Assembly: GCA_032622095.1 (NCBI GenBank)
Contig: CP136069.1
Coordinates: 156,415,043-156,479,042, forward strand
Reading direction: 5' to 3'
Length of the DNA stretch: 64,000 bases
DNA from: Siphonodentalium dalli
Taxonomy: Eukaryota; Mollusca; Scaphopoda; Gadilida; Siphonodentaliidae
Positions 24,501 through 39,500 of the stretch are shown piece after piece. Position 1 is the first letter of the stretch, and each line of letters starts with the position of its first letter. Under the pieces are notes generated by a model. The model saw only the letters and a program-made list of their open reading frames with translations, made no database searches and was not told the origin of the DNA. A program made the position numbers and the translations under genes.

Positions 24501-27500
24501 CAATTTTTTTTAACCATATTTCAAGACTTTGAATATTGCCAACAGCAGAGTGAACACTGGTTTTTATATTAGAGTTAGGTCTGGAACATTTGTTAGCCAT
24601 GCTTCTCATGCCACAGTGATCAAGTTTGTTTATTTGTAATTCATGCTGCTAAAGCACATGCTCTATCGACTGGAACCAACTCACACAATCAATCAATTCA
24701 TTGTCTCCCAGTGTAAATAGAGGGTGTATTTGAGCACCACAGGCTACAGCCGGCCACGGCTACAGCCAGCTAGGCATGCGCAGTAGAAAGCTACAGAAAG
24801 CTGCAGCCAGCCACAGCTGGTGGTCACTAAATATCGTACCGGTACTCCGAACATGGAATGTGGATGATAGATAATATTACATCGCACAATGTTGATATAT
24901 CTATTCACCAATGGTCTCGCTCACCAAGCAAGCATATTTGATAAAATTAACACTCGTTCTGAGTCCATGCCTCCATAAATCTGATATTTAAAAGAGTAGG
25001 ATATGTGATCATATATATATCTAAATAGGCATATATAAACAAGATATAATTATATGTATTTTTATGAAATAAGTTTAATTATTCACCAAACAAGAAATAT
25101 ATCATAGATATAAAATATCTAGTTTGATGCCAACAAAATGGGAATGACAATTATGGGTCCCCAGGGAGCAGTATTAAAAAAATATCTCCCTGGTAAGAAA
25201 TTCTCCTATCAGATTACAATGATTAGTGATAGTCGTCATTCATTTCCCTGGCTGCTTTAGCTTTCTACTGCGCATGTCTTATAAGTCACAGCCGGCTACA
25301 GCTGGCTACAGCCTTTTTGCTCAAATACACTCATTGGCCTTTCAGCATTCTACATAAGCCTGTCAGTGATATTTGACTTTTTTGACGAAAATAAACATCA
25401 ATACTGGCATGTCCAAGCCAGATTATAATTTTCCAAATAGTTTAGGTCAAAATGACCTACACAATTACGGTTTGGTCGGGCATTCTTAAATTGAGAAGGT
25501 CAAGATAGTCAGGAAAATCTCCGACGCTTAAATCATTTCTAATTTTGTTTAGGAGAATATCCTTGACCAAACGTTATAATCAGGCTTGGGTATGTCCACA
25601 CTTTTTTTCAATAAAATAATCATTAGAGGGCTTATGTAGAACACTGAGGTCTCTATTTGCATAAGAGGCCATGAACTGGTCGGGCAGTGTGAAATTATTT
25701 ATATGAACAATCAATAACTCACCCTCGTGAACCAACTGGTGTGCTCGACATATCAACTTCAAATTATTTATATGAACAAACTGTAAAAAAAAAAGAAGAT
25801 ATTAATTTATATTAAATTGAAAGGAATTTTATGAAATTGAAAAATGAAAGATGTCTCATTGCAATGAGAGCTAACTGAGATTTCACTCTACCAAAAATAT
25901 TCTGGATTGAGTTTTAACCCTTTGGAGAGTATCTATAACGTCATATACATGACGTCATGTGTGAGTTTAACGTCAACATCAAAGCAATAATTATTAACAA
26001 ATTCAGGTCAAAAGGGTCCAATAATTCATTATAATTGATGTGTATTTTCTGTTTACGTGTGCTATCATAATCTATTGCACTTATACAGTGGGACATTATA
26101 TTAATCAAAATATCTCCTATACAATTCATTTATAAATCAGATGATTAATTGACGTTATGTCTGCATAAAAATGACACTTCCTGAAACGACATATATGTCA
26201 TTCCACTTGCGACCGTACGGCGACATATATGTCATTCCACTTGCGACAGTACGGCGACATATATGTCGTTTTACTCGCCAAAGGGTTAAGGCTGATTTCA
26301 TCATGAGGGATGTAAATAACGTCCAAAAAGGGCCGGACTCAATCAAATGGGTGAAAATTGATACTTGGCCTCTAATCAGGCCTGAGAATATGGTGCTGGA
26401 CATTTGCAGAAGGAGGTCCCCAGACGGTGAATTTACACACCACAGCGGGCTAGTATCAATAAATTCATCCTCTGGGGACCTCATTCTGCTATGGGAGACC
26501 TGTACTCAGATTTAAGTTCCCTGATGTTGAATATTGTGATGTGCACCCATTGGGCACCTCGATTATGCAATGTGTCGTCTGCCAATTTGGGGATATAGAG
26601 AAACTAAAGCAAAAAAGAAAAAGAATCTATGTGAAGAAGTTTCTAAAGAAACTAAAACACTGGCTAATTTGATAATAAAAATACTTTCCAGATAAGATCA
26701 AGCCTAAGCAGAATGAGGTCCCCAGAGGGTGAATTTAGAGATGCTAGCCATCTCGTTGATAATTGGATAAATAGCATGTAACACTTACCTCATTGGTAAC
26801 CTTGGCTCCAAACAGCCAGCCTGCACCTCTCGGACTGATAGCCCAGGTGTCCACCTCCTCAGGATCAGACCACACCAAATGTGCACAGAAGTCAAGGATG
26901 TCAGTGTTACATGGGTGAGTTAAAATACTGAACTACGCAGGGGAAGGATTCAATTCATTATGCTAGGCTACAATGGGTAATGAAATTTGAGAGGGCAATG
27001 AATGGAATGATCAGGCGTAAATATGCTGGGCTACACTCCCTACAACTATGGCCGAGGTGGTGTAACTGCGGGCATATTGTAATGTGACATCACTTTCCCT
27101 GTGAAAATTGGTTGTCAACTGAGAAAGCACATGAAAATATTTATGTAATGGATTAAATGAATTCAATTTGTTTTATAATTTGTCATAATTTCAGAAATAT
27201 ATAATTCAATTGGATGACAGTTAAAATTATTTATCCAAAGTTTAGTGTCAAGGTTATTCTAAAATTAGGTATATTTGCTTGTTCAATAAAAGTCAAAATT
27301 CTCATTCAGATATTTTTGCTAATTTGCCTAAATCTTCATCTGTTCGACATGCCAAATGCAGGTTTTGTCAAATTTCCTCAATAAAAAAATATGTTTTATT
27401 TGCAGTTGTAACTATGCTATTTTTAGATTTCTCTAGTCACCAAAGTCATTCCATTAATTTTAGCCCAGGGCAAATTACCCATTCTACAATAGCGTAATGA

Positions 27501-30500
27501 ATGGAATCAGCCCCAGGAACCAGCCAAGAGTATTTAGAACATAACAACTAAGTAAATGACCCCCTGGATTTCTCTATGGACACACTGTCACCAACCATGC
27601 GCAGAAAATACTCAAAGTGGGATGAGATCCAGAACCTCTAACTGGGATAAACATTAACCCTTTCTATACTAAATGGATTCTTCCACTCAGTAATAAAAGT
27701 ATACATTGGAATGGTCAAGTATTCATCAGGAGAGGTTTTCAGGGGAAAAAAAAAGCAGACAACAGGTAATGCAACAGCCTTTGTTGAACTTATTATCTGA
27801 ACATTTTCTAAGCAAACTACACAACAATGAGTATTTTGTAAAGATAGGGGTTAATATAATATAGTTTTTATAAACAGTATGAAGAAAAAAATGTAGGAAT
27901 TATGATACTAACCCTTTCATGATGGGAGCTGCACTGGTGAAACATTAAAGACCCTGTGCCAGTGCATTCAGCCTCGCACATATAAGAGTATGCACTGTCT
28001 TACAAGATCAAGGTAAATATTGTTAGGCCAATGCATTCTCTGGGCAACTCGCATTTATAAGAGTGCATTGGCACAGGGTTTTCACAAAAAGTCAGGAAGC
28101 TCCAGTCATTAAAGGGTTAATATTAACATTTGTTGGTGTCTGACTACTCAAGTTTGGATTATTTGATCGCAACCAATGGTGGCACATTTGATGTTTTTTA
28201 TTTTAGTAAAAAATACAGGTAAAATTAGAATATGATTTCTGACCAATAACTCCAGTTTGGGTTCCGTTATTTGAATCACAACTGAAGTACATGGTATTCA
28301 AGCCTTGAAATAGTGTGTCTGTCATTTGCAGAATGAGGTCCCCCAGAGGGTGAATTTAGTAATGCTACACCGCACTGTGGGCTAGCATCACCAATTTCAC
28401 CCTCTGGGACCTCATTCTGCTTAGGCCTCAACTGCTATGGGAAACCTAGGATCAGAAGTTTCCCAGTTGAAGTTGGTGATGTTAACCCATTAGTCACCTC
28501 AATTATGAATTTTATCTCCTGCAAATTAGGGGATATAGAAAGTTCAAACATCTCAAAAGGGAAAAAGTAACTAAAATCAATGTTAATTTCAGACTATAGA
28601 TATTACTTTGGACTTTCCCGGCTACTTTAATTAAAGCATGGTTTAAAAGGATATCACAGAAGGCGCCTTTGTGAGGGATTTCCTGATTCCGTTCTATTGT
28701 CCTTATTTGGTCGATTGTTTTGATATCTGGTGACAATCCTCCATGAACACACAGGATACATTCATCTACAATCTGTAATGGGATTTAATGTCATTTCATT
28801 AAAGGGGGACTGTACGCTAAATCCGACCATTTATGGGACCATCTCATATTATACTCAACAGAAAATATGCAACAAATGAATGAATCTGAGGCAGTGAGCC
28901 ATGGATGAGTGCAAAATACATTTGTGTGCTCCATGAACGATGTAAACAACATGGTAATGTTAATGAAAATGAGTTAATGATTTGGGCCATAAACTCATGT
29001 TGAGTATAATAGGAGGTGGTCCCATAAATGGCCGACTTAGTGCACAGTACCCCCCCTTAATTATTTAAGGATGAGTGAGTTCACATGTAAAATAGCACAG
29101 CAAATGATAAATATGCACAATGAAGAAAAATAGTTATCAAAGAAAAGCAGGTAGATCGTATTAACTGAATGGATGAGCGATGTATATCATTAGGGCTGTA
29201 ACGATAAGTTTCACGATTCAATACATATCACGATACGGTGAACGTAATGGAAATGTGATAAATATTAGTTTGTTTTTTTCGGAAGACATTTAAACTAAAA
29301 TATCTGCAATTTTGTTCTTGTCTGTGTTGTCGTTCTACTAAGCAGTAGACATGCGAATTCAATAGAGTGCATTCAATTGGCTAGAGAAATCTAGAGTATC
29401 CAATCAGAATATTGCATTAGTATAATATGGTTAATGTCATAGTTTCAAAGGTCACTTCATGGGTAATTTTAATGTGTCAAAAGGTGATTGCACACTTTAT
29501 TTGAATAAGTGTAAAGATAAAAATTAAGCCGATTCAACTTCAAAAAATTTGCGCAGTTCATAAAGATGCACATAGTTAAGGAAACATACTGAATGACAAT
29601 GAAATTGATAATACCAGAATCAAATTTATCAATGTATAAAAATAGGGAACGGGAGATGAATCGTATACCGTAGTGTATCAAATATGTGACGTTACAGATT
29701 GTGAATAGAATCGTGAAGAATGAATAGCGATGCATTGAAATTTCAATGAATCGTTACAGGCCTATATATAATCCATTATCACTGTAACTTAATTTGATAT
29801 TTGATTTCTGAATTTAAACTTCTTGACCTACTTCAAAATTAAACAGAAAAGTTTGGAACTCCGGTGATTTTACAACCTGGAATGTCAGTTTGAATTATTT
29901 TACAGATATTATATTTTGTGTACAAAAAATCATTTAAAATCATCAACACATCACAACATTTACCCATACAAATAATTGACATAAAAAAGGAGTTAACCTG
30001 TTTTGTGATTTTCTCTATCTTTTAGCTTGTTTGCGCCTGTAAACATTTAACCCTTTCTTGGTGGAAGCTGCGCTCGTGCAGCATTAAAGATCATGTGCCA
30101 GTGAATTCTCTTATATATACGAGTCTCTCATAGGCAGCCTCGCATATATAAGAGAATGCACTGGCTTACAAGGTTAAGGTAAATATTGTTAGGCCAATGC
30201 ATTCTCTATATGAGAAGCTCCCTTTGGGAGACTATCATATATAAGAGAATGCATTGGCACAGGGTTTTCGCAAAATTTCAGGAAGCTCCAGTCATGAAAA
30301 GGTTAAAGGAGAGATTTAGATTGAAAATTTCTAACTTTGCCCATCAAGAACCCAGGGACCATACCAATCTATGACTGTAATGGGAAACTATTATCCAGTG
30401 GAGAGACAGCTATGTTCTATTTCCAAACATAGTCTTTATCTTTAGCTTTCGTTGAGGCAGGACATGTGTTCAAATACATTATGGAATACTATAGTCTGTT

Positions 30501-33500
30501 GTGGTTGAAAGGTGAAGTTGGTAATTTTTCATTCTAAACCCTCTCAATACGTGAACTCATACTTACAGCTGCTATCGTGAGGAGATCGAACACTTTGCAG
30601 CAGTACCGCCATGCATTAGCGTTCCCATATTTATTCTGGCATTCATCTGGAAAGGATAATGCTGTTTAGCAAATAGATTCTCACATCCAGTTATAATTTA
30701 TACTGTATACAATAGAATGACTTATTATTCATTTGGAGGGATGTTCAGGATATATCAGCAGACGACAGACAAACAAACATGCAATACAAGTGCCAAAGTA
30801 ATCCCATTAATTTGTGGGAAATGTTCAGATAATAATTTCCTGAGGGAACTACGTGTCAATGAGTATTTAGTATAGAAAGGATTCATCCAGAAGGATTACA
30901 ACAACCACAATTTTTTATATTTCTCAAGGTTGTAGTAAAATATCCTTTGGTTCCCTTCATCCTCCACACAAAAAACCTCCCTACTCAATATATTTTATTA
31001 GAATCCCAGAGAAATGTTTTTTTTTATATTATGGTTATGATGATAGCAAACGTGCAAATAGTATGTCTGTCATTTGCAGAATGAGGTCTCCAGAGAGTGA
31101 ATACAATGACGCTATCCCGCAAGGTGGGCTATCATGACCAAATTCACCCTCTGGGAACCTCATTCTGCTGAAGCCTCAACTGCTATGGGAGACCTAGGAA
31201 CAGATTGAAGTTCCCAAGTTGAAGTTGGTGATGTTCAGCCATTAGTCATCTCAACTATGCATTTATCTTCTGAAAATTAGGGGATATAGAAACTTCCCAG
31301 AAGGGAAAAAGAAACTAAAAACAATGTTAATTTGAGACTATAGATATTTCAAAGAAGATGATCTACCTAAGCAGAATGAGGTCCCCAGAGGGTGAATTCG
31401 CTGTTCAGGATAGCATCACTAAATTCACCCTCTACTTTTAGCAAGATTATTCTCCATTTCTTTTTGATCACCCTACCGGAGTATTTCACATCACTTTCAG
31501 GGTAGCCATAATAACATACTTGAATTCCAAAAAATGAATGCTGAAATGATCACATCCCGCCTCCCCAAAAACTGAATACCTCACCACACAACAAATCAAC
31601 ATGAAGATATTATTTTATTATGTTATTTGACCTTACCATAGAAGCCATATATCTGTGTAATTTGCCGACTTTCATGATTGCCTCGCAGCAATGTTATTTT
31701 ATCTGGCCACCTATTAAAAGGAAAATAATAGTATTTAATATAGTTGACACAAAGACAGTCATGGTCTAATGATGTTAGCACATCAACTGTTCAATGTCAG
31801 TACTTCTGTTTTATAAATACAGTAATGCTCTAATTAATCGACCTCTTAACCACAGCAGAATTATGGGTAACTTTTCAGGATTTAGTCGGAAATATGGCTT
31901 GTTGCCATTCATTGGAAAGCTCTCGCCGAGAGCTTTCCGATGAATGGCAACAAGCCATATTTCCGACTAAATCCTGAAAAGTTACCCATAATTCTGCTGT
32001 GGTTAAGAGGTCGATTAATTAGAGCATTACTGTATGCTAATCTTTTTTTATTATTATTATTAGAAATCCTCCACATTGGATCCCTTTGAGAAAACTTGAA
32101 ATATGCCAAAATCTGAGTCCCCGATATTAGTGATGACAAAAGGCAATGCCATAGAAAAATCTGTTGAAGCTAATATAGCATTTCATGTAATTCCAAAGAA
32201 ATGCCATATAAGAAATTAAAGCCAGTGTGTTCAATCCTTCATTATACTAATTTACAGGATACAAAATTCCAGTGGATCTGAGATCTGCCAATTAAAGGCC
32301 AACTTAGTTTTTGAATGCCCAGATCACAATATATACAACATATTCCATATATACCAGTTGAAAGAGGAAGCTCCAAAACATTGTAATATCAAATTAACCG
32401 GTCGAATAAACTATGATGCATTCTGAGTAAATAACGGGGTAAGTCTTGGTATGAATCTGAGAATCTCTGTCACGTGGTGGACACTCCTATGGATAACAGC
32501 TGTTCCGTATAACCGGTAGAATATACATATTTTCGGTTCCTCTTCCAAATAGTATATAATATGGAATGTGTTGTATATAATTTCATTTGGGTATTCGAGA
32601 ATTAAGTGGTACATTAAAATAGTCATGAAACTTCATATTGAATCAATCACACTTTACATGTATACAGGAATACATCTAGGGAACATTCATTGATAAAAGA
32701 AAAATCTTAGGTAGAGTAATCTCTCAAAGAAATGGTTCAATTGTTTTCAAGATACAGAAAATACAGTGCTGGTAATTACCTGACCACCAATAAAATGAAA
32801 GTGTCAATGACAATGATACTGTATCTAAACTTGGAAAGGGGATAATGTCATACATTCGAGTCAATGGAATGATAAGGAATACGGAAAGTTGAAATGTTTA
32901 AATAATTCTAGACGTCAACCCGAAGAGCTATACATGTATGCAGTTAGTATGGGATCAATTGGATGAAATATGTTGGTTGTATAGCATGCCGAGGTATCTA
33001 GTCATGCAGGGGCGCCGGAAGAGGGTGGGCAGAGGGGTCAGCTGACCCCCTAGTCCCAGTCTTCTTGTACTAAAACCAGCTAAGATATTGGGATGGCGAT
33101 TTGCTGTTTTTAGTCCCAGCCCGCTTGCATACCAATCCTATCACACGAGTTACGCCCACGATCTGTGGCGGGAATCTGTGGTGTATTTTACTCGATTTAC
33201 CTAATGAATCAATACATGATGCTATATACATCGGAAAGAGAGACATATTATGGTCATAATGGTGTATAATAATCTAACTTTCATGTTAAATTACGCATAG
33301 AATATTCCGGTTGATTGTCACCAACATCGCTGTTTTTTCTGTTTGTTTACTTAACTGAAAGCCGAACTCAGGTTCCGAAGAACTTCGGCATTGTCCGGTG
33401 TTTGTTTTGGCCGAGACGAATTTCGATACAAACAAAATGGCGGCCCCCATGATATTCTAATGGTCATTGTGTTTACACAGTTTTAAACTGTGAGATGGTT

Positions 33501-36500
33501 ATAATTCCCGTAATTTATTTAATGTATTACATTTATATCTTCAATATGTATTTAATCTATGTAATAATTTATTTATTGTCACGTATAATTACGATTACAA
33601 TGGAGAATTCATCGTGCGTGGTTGATTGAAAATCTACGGAATATTTTCACCGGAAAATGCCGAACGCAGTTCGCAAGGTCAACTGAGTTCGCATACTTTA
33701 AAAAATATGTAAACACTGCGGCAAAAGTTTCTTTTCACATTAAATTACCGCTTTCAATTCACAACCGATGTGGGTTTCAGATCAAATAGCATGTCTTCTG
33801 CGGAAACGATCCGTTTATTGTAGCAATTGTGATATTTTATTTCATATAATTGTGGTTTTATTTGAGCGGGTCACTAACGATTAACTCGTGTCAAAGGAGA
33901 CCATGGGCCTGGAACTCGGACTAAAGACCGGCACCTCCATCCCAATATCTTAGCCGGTTTTAGTACGAGAAGACTTGGACTACTGACCCCCCTGCCCTTG
34001 ACCAAGGGGGGGGGGGGGGGGCGAGCGGGGGCAGGACTTGCCCTTTTTCTGGAGACAGAAAATGCTTTTTGTGTGTTTAATCTCGTGTTTTTATAGCAAA
34101 ATGTGACATTTTTGGTCCAAATACCACCAATTTCACAAGGAATATTAATTTTTTGTCAATTTTATCACAAAACGGCCATTAAAACCGACAAATACCTTTA
34201 AAATAGGGATTTTTGCCACAATGAATATTTATGGTTATTTTCCCGAGTTTGCGGAGAAAATGCCCTTTTTTGCGGATAAGTGCCCTTTTTGTAGGCTCTG
34301 CCCCCCCCCTGCCCTTGGATGCTTCCGGCGCCCCTGTAGTAATGCGAAGAGTAATGTTTTTCATTGAAAATCATTCAAATTCGATAGCTCCCATCTAGAG
34401 GTGATCCTAAACATGGCTGTAACATTCAAAACAATTTTGCAATATATGCGGGCTGCAGGGTGTGCCAATTGAATTCAAATTTGAAAACCAAGATGGCTGC
34501 TGGTTGTCATGTTCTTTAAATAATTTCGGAAAGAATCTGTGACTCCCATCTAGATGTCACCTCAAAGATCTCCATGAAGTTTGGTGAGAGATGTGGCCTG
34601 TAGGGTGAGCTGAAGGATTTAGTCATGCAAAGATTAAAATCCAAGAAGGCCACTGGGGGCCATTTTTTTCATCGAAAATCGTTCAAATTTGGCTGTTGGC
34701 AGCCATGTTTTTGGACCAATTTCAGATAAATGATTAGCTCACATCTCAGGGTCACCCCAGATGAGGGGTGTGGTTTGCAGGGAGTATCACAGAATTTAGT
34801 CATGCTAAGAGTAAAATTCAATGTTTTTCAACGAAATTTCAGAAAATTTATGTATATCTTCCAGCGAGAGGTCAACATGAAGATCCATATGAAGTTTTGA
34901 AACGATCGGAGGAGGGATGTGGCCTGTAGGGTGTGCCAAATGATTTAGTAAAAGTAAATTCAAATATTTTGAATGTTTTCATCAAAAATCGTTCCAATGT
35001 TATAGCCGCAAAAAATGTGGGCTGCAGGGTGAGTCGATGGATTCAAATGTGAAATCTAGGCGGCTGGTGGCCATGTTTTTTTTAAACAAAATTCGGAGAA
35101 AAAAAATGGTATGCTCCCATTTAGAGGTCACCCCGAAGATCCATACGAAGTTTGGTAATGATCAGATGAGGGATGTGGCCTGTAGGGTGTGCTAATAGAA
35201 ATTTTTGACGGATGCATACATGGACGGACAAACGGATGGATGGATGACAACCCATGGCAATAGCTTAATTTGACGAGAGACCAATTTGAAGAGCTGATAA
35301 CTAATTTTCCACTAAAATAAACATTAGACATTATAGCAATCAGGCGACATTTTGTGAACTAATGTGAGAAAAATAATTACTTCATGGAAGCTTCAGTGTA
35401 GTCAGAAGTTTCAGCTCTCTGTCAAATACTGGTATATTGTTTCGTGATGATCCAAGGAAAGTACTACATGTACAAGCAAGATTAAACATTAAATTTTGCT
35501 TTACAGAAGAGGATATGTTTATTTTACTAACTTAGCTTTGAGCCCTAGGAGAACGGTTAACGTCTCTAAACTGAAATATCCCCTGTCGACGAAATCACCC
35601 TGAAATAGAAAATGTACATGTTAATATGTCTAATCACTAGAAGTCAATGGTTTGTTGGTATTGCAGACCAGTTTCGGTTTAGAATCAATGTGCATACATT
35701 TTCAGTTCAAATGATTATTCATCAAAGATAACGTCAAAGATAAAATCCATGCCACTCCTACCACCATACTGGTGAAGAAATTTATCTTATTGGTATATAA
35801 GGCCAAAGAAAATTAAATGTCTGGTGTGGGTTACAATCCCAAAAAACTAGGGTCGGTAGGTAGGCTTGAAATTTTTATTTTATTTTTTATTTTGACATAT
35901 CCTTATGACTTTTCATGTGCGTATTTTACTCTGCAAGATTGACATAAAACTACTTTTGATTATTTTTGTACAAATTTTAATATTACACAATACTTTTACT
36001 TAGAAATCAACCTATGCTTAAATGTGTTTTTTTGTGATTTATGAAATTTTTTGAGAACAAATTTAATAGATTTTCTTGAAAACCATGAAAAAAAACTTTA
36101 GGGTATGGGGTTTAAAATAGGGTCAATAGGGAAAGCCAAATCATAAATATCTTTGGCCTAAACAGTTCAATGAAAATGTCTATGATAGTGACACTTACAT
36201 GTAGCAGTTTTTTCCTGAAGTGGTCATAATCAAATATCACTCACCATAAAAATGTAATTTGTATCAGGCATCTGACCTCCTGTCTTGAACAGTTCCATCA
36301 AGTCGTAAAACTGAAAATAAATACAGGCACTGTCTCAATCACTTTGCTATGAAATTCACACAGGGAATGTACAGATAGTGGAGAACAAATAGGACTTAAA
36401 TACAGTAATGCACTAAATAATCGACTCCTTAACCACAGCAGAATTATGGGTAATTTTTCAGGATTTATTCGGAAATATGGCTTGTTGCCATTCATCGGAA

Positions 36501-39500
36501 AGCTCTGTGAGAGCTTTCCGTTGAATGACAACAAGCCATATTTCCGACTAAATCCTGAAAAATTACCCATAATTCTGCTGTGGTTAAGGAGTCGATTATT
36601 TAGGACATTACTGTAGCTTGCCATGGAGTGAAAGCCACATAGTATTCAACCCTTCATTATACTAATTTACAGCTTACAAATTTCCTGTTCTAATATCTGC
36701 CAATTAAAGTGAAGCCTTCGAAATTTGGAAAAATATCCAATGGCAAATTTAATGCTGTGTCATTATAGATTCCACATGTTGTCATATTGCCATGGCCAAT
36801 TTCAAGGACGGAAAAGAGAAATAAAACTTCATTTTTCATTAATCACATTTTATACAAGAATACATTTAGGGAACATTCATTGCAACAAGAATGAAAGTGT
36901 CAATGACACTGTAGCTCAACTTGGAAAGGGAATAATTTAATATATTACAGTCAATGGAGCGATTAGGAATGTGGAAAGTTGAATGTCTAATACTAGTTTA
37001 TAGACATGAAGAGAAAAGTAAAATCCAAGATGGCTGCTGGCGGCCATGTTTTCGGCCGAATGACCCCAAAATGAGTCGTTCCCATCTACATGTCATCGTT
37101 AACATCAATGACAAATTTTATGACGATCAGACTAAAGGTACGACCTGTAGCCCATGCTAAAGAATTTAGTCATACAAAGAGTAAAATCCAAGATGGCTGC
37201 TGGCGGCCATGTTTTTTGGCCGATTGACCCCAAAATGACTCGTTCCCATCTACATGTCATTATTAACATTCATGACAAATTTTATGATGATCAGACTAAA
37301 GGTACGACATGTAGCCCGTGCCAAAGAATTTAGTCATACAAAGAGTAAAATCCAAGATGGCTGCTGGCGGCCATGTTTTCGGCCGAATGACCCCAAAATG
37401 AGTCGTTCCCATCTACATGTCATCGTTAACATCCATGAAAATTTTTATGATGATCAGAATAAAGGTACGACCTGTAGCCCGTGCTAAAGGATTTAGTCAT
37501 ACAAAGAGTAAAAACCAAGATGGCTGCTGGCGGCCATGTTTTTGGGCCGAATGACCCCAAAATGACTCGTTTCCCATCTACATGTCAATATTAACATCCA
37601 TGACAAATTTCATGATGATCAGACGAACAGTGCGACCTGTGGCCTGTGCTAATGGATTTAATTTTGAAAACAAAGATGGCCACTGGCAGCCATGTTTTTT
37701 GTCTGAATGACCCCAAAATGACTCGTTCCCATTTATATTCCAATTTCAACAGCCATGAAAATTTTTATGATGATCAGACTAAAGGTACGACCTGTAGCCC
37801 GTGCTAAAGAATTTAGTCATACAAAGAGTAAAATCCAAGATGGCTGCTGGTGGCCATGTTTTTCGGCCAAATGACCCCAAAAGTACTCGTTCCCATCTAC
37901 ATGTCAATATTAACATCCATGACAAATTTCATGATGATCAGACGAACAGTACTAACTGTGGCCCGTGCTAATGGATTAAATTTTTAAATGCAAGATGGCT
38001 GCTGGCAGCCATGTTTTTTGTCCGAATGACCCCAAAATGACTCGTTCCCATCTACATTTCAATTTCAACAGCCATGACAAATTTTATGATGATCAGACTA
38101 AATGTACGACCTGTAGCCCGTGCTAAAGGATTTAGTCATACAAAGAGTAAAATCCAAGATGGCTGCTGGCGACCATGTTTTTTAGCCGAATGAACCCAAA
38201 ATTACTCGTTCCCATCTACATGTCAATATTATCATCCATGACAAATTTCATGATGATCAGACAATCAGTACGACCTGTGGCCCGTGCTAATGGATTAAAT
38301 TTTGAAATCCAAGATGGCCACTGGCAGCCATGTTTTTTGTCCGAATGACCCCAAAATGACTCGTTCCCATCTACATGTCAATATTATCATCCATGCCAAA
38401 TTTCATGATGATCAGACAATCAGTACGACCTGTGGCCCGTGCTAATGGATTAAATTTTGAAATCCAAGATGGCCACTGGCAGCCATGTTTTTTGTCCGAA
38501 TGACCCCAAAATGACTCGTTCCCATCTACATTCCAATATCAACAGCCATGACAAATTTTATGATGATCAGACTAAAGGTACGACCTGTAGCCCGTGCTAA
38601 AGGATTTAGTCATACAAAGAGTAAAATCCAAGATGGCTGCTGACGGCCATGTTTTTTGGCCGAATGACCCCAAAATGACTCATTCCCATCTACATGTGAT
38701 TATTAACATTCTTGACAAATTTTATGATGATCAGACTAAAAGTAGGACCTGTAGCCCGTGCTAAAGGATTTAGTCATACAAAGAGTAAAATCCAAGACGG
38801 CTGCTGGCGGCCATGTTTTTTGGCCGAATGACCCCAAAATGACTCGTTCCAATCTACATGTCATTGTTAACATCCATGACAAATTTTATGATGATCAGAC
38901 TAAAGGTACGACCTGTAGCCCGTGCTAAAAGATTTAGTCATACAAAGAGTAAAATCCAAGATGGCTGCTGTTTTTGGGCCGAATGACCCCAAAATGACTC
39001 GTTCCCATCTACATGTCAATATTAACATCCATGACAAATTTCATGATGATCAGACGAACAGTGCGACCTGTGGCCCGTGCTAATGGATTGAATTTTGAAA
39101 ACAGATGGCCACTGGCAGCCATGTTTTTTGTCCGAATGACCCCAAAATGACTCGTTCCCATCTACATTCCAATTTCAACAGCCATGACAAATTTCATGAT
39201 TATCAGACTAAAGGTACGACCTGTAGCCCGTGCTAAAGGATTTAGTCATACAAAGAGTAAAATCCAAGATGGCTGCTGGCGGCCATGTTTTTTGGCCGAA
39301 TGACCCCAAAATTACTCGTTCCCATCTACATGTCAATATTAACATCCATGACAAATTTCATGACGATCAGACGAACAGTACGGCCTGTTGCTAATGGATT
39401 GAATTTTGAAATCTAAGATGGACGCTGGCGGCCATGTTTTTTTTTCGTATGACCCTAAAATGAATCATTCCGGTACAAATATTGAAGTCAACAGCTATGA

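Larger units (their letters stand above)
26881..28654 (-). other. U12-type AT-AC intron of PPP6C (intron 7)
   Basis: Read on the minus strand the intron begins ATATCCTTTT and ends TTCTGTGCAC. A perfect U12 branch-site match TCCTTGAC sits at 26891-26898, its branch A 11 nt before the splice. There is no AG near the point where exon 8 homology begins, so a GT-AG solution fails, whereas AT-AC restores FCDLVWSDP exactly. Length 1,774 nt; it contains a family B MITE, a T-type MITE and an A2 MITE. Confidence 0.92.

Noticed and set aside
26869-26900. GT-AG junction upstream of exon 8 giving [11 protein letters not shown]
   Set aside because: No AG acceptor is available at the right place, and FCAH is not the family sequence; the AT-AC solution gives FCDLVWSDP exactly.
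36954-37487. Repeated ORFs ([20 protein letters not shown] type) across 37-37.5 kb
   Set aside because: They are translations of the ~160-bp tandem array; frames break between units and no start or splice structure supports a protein.
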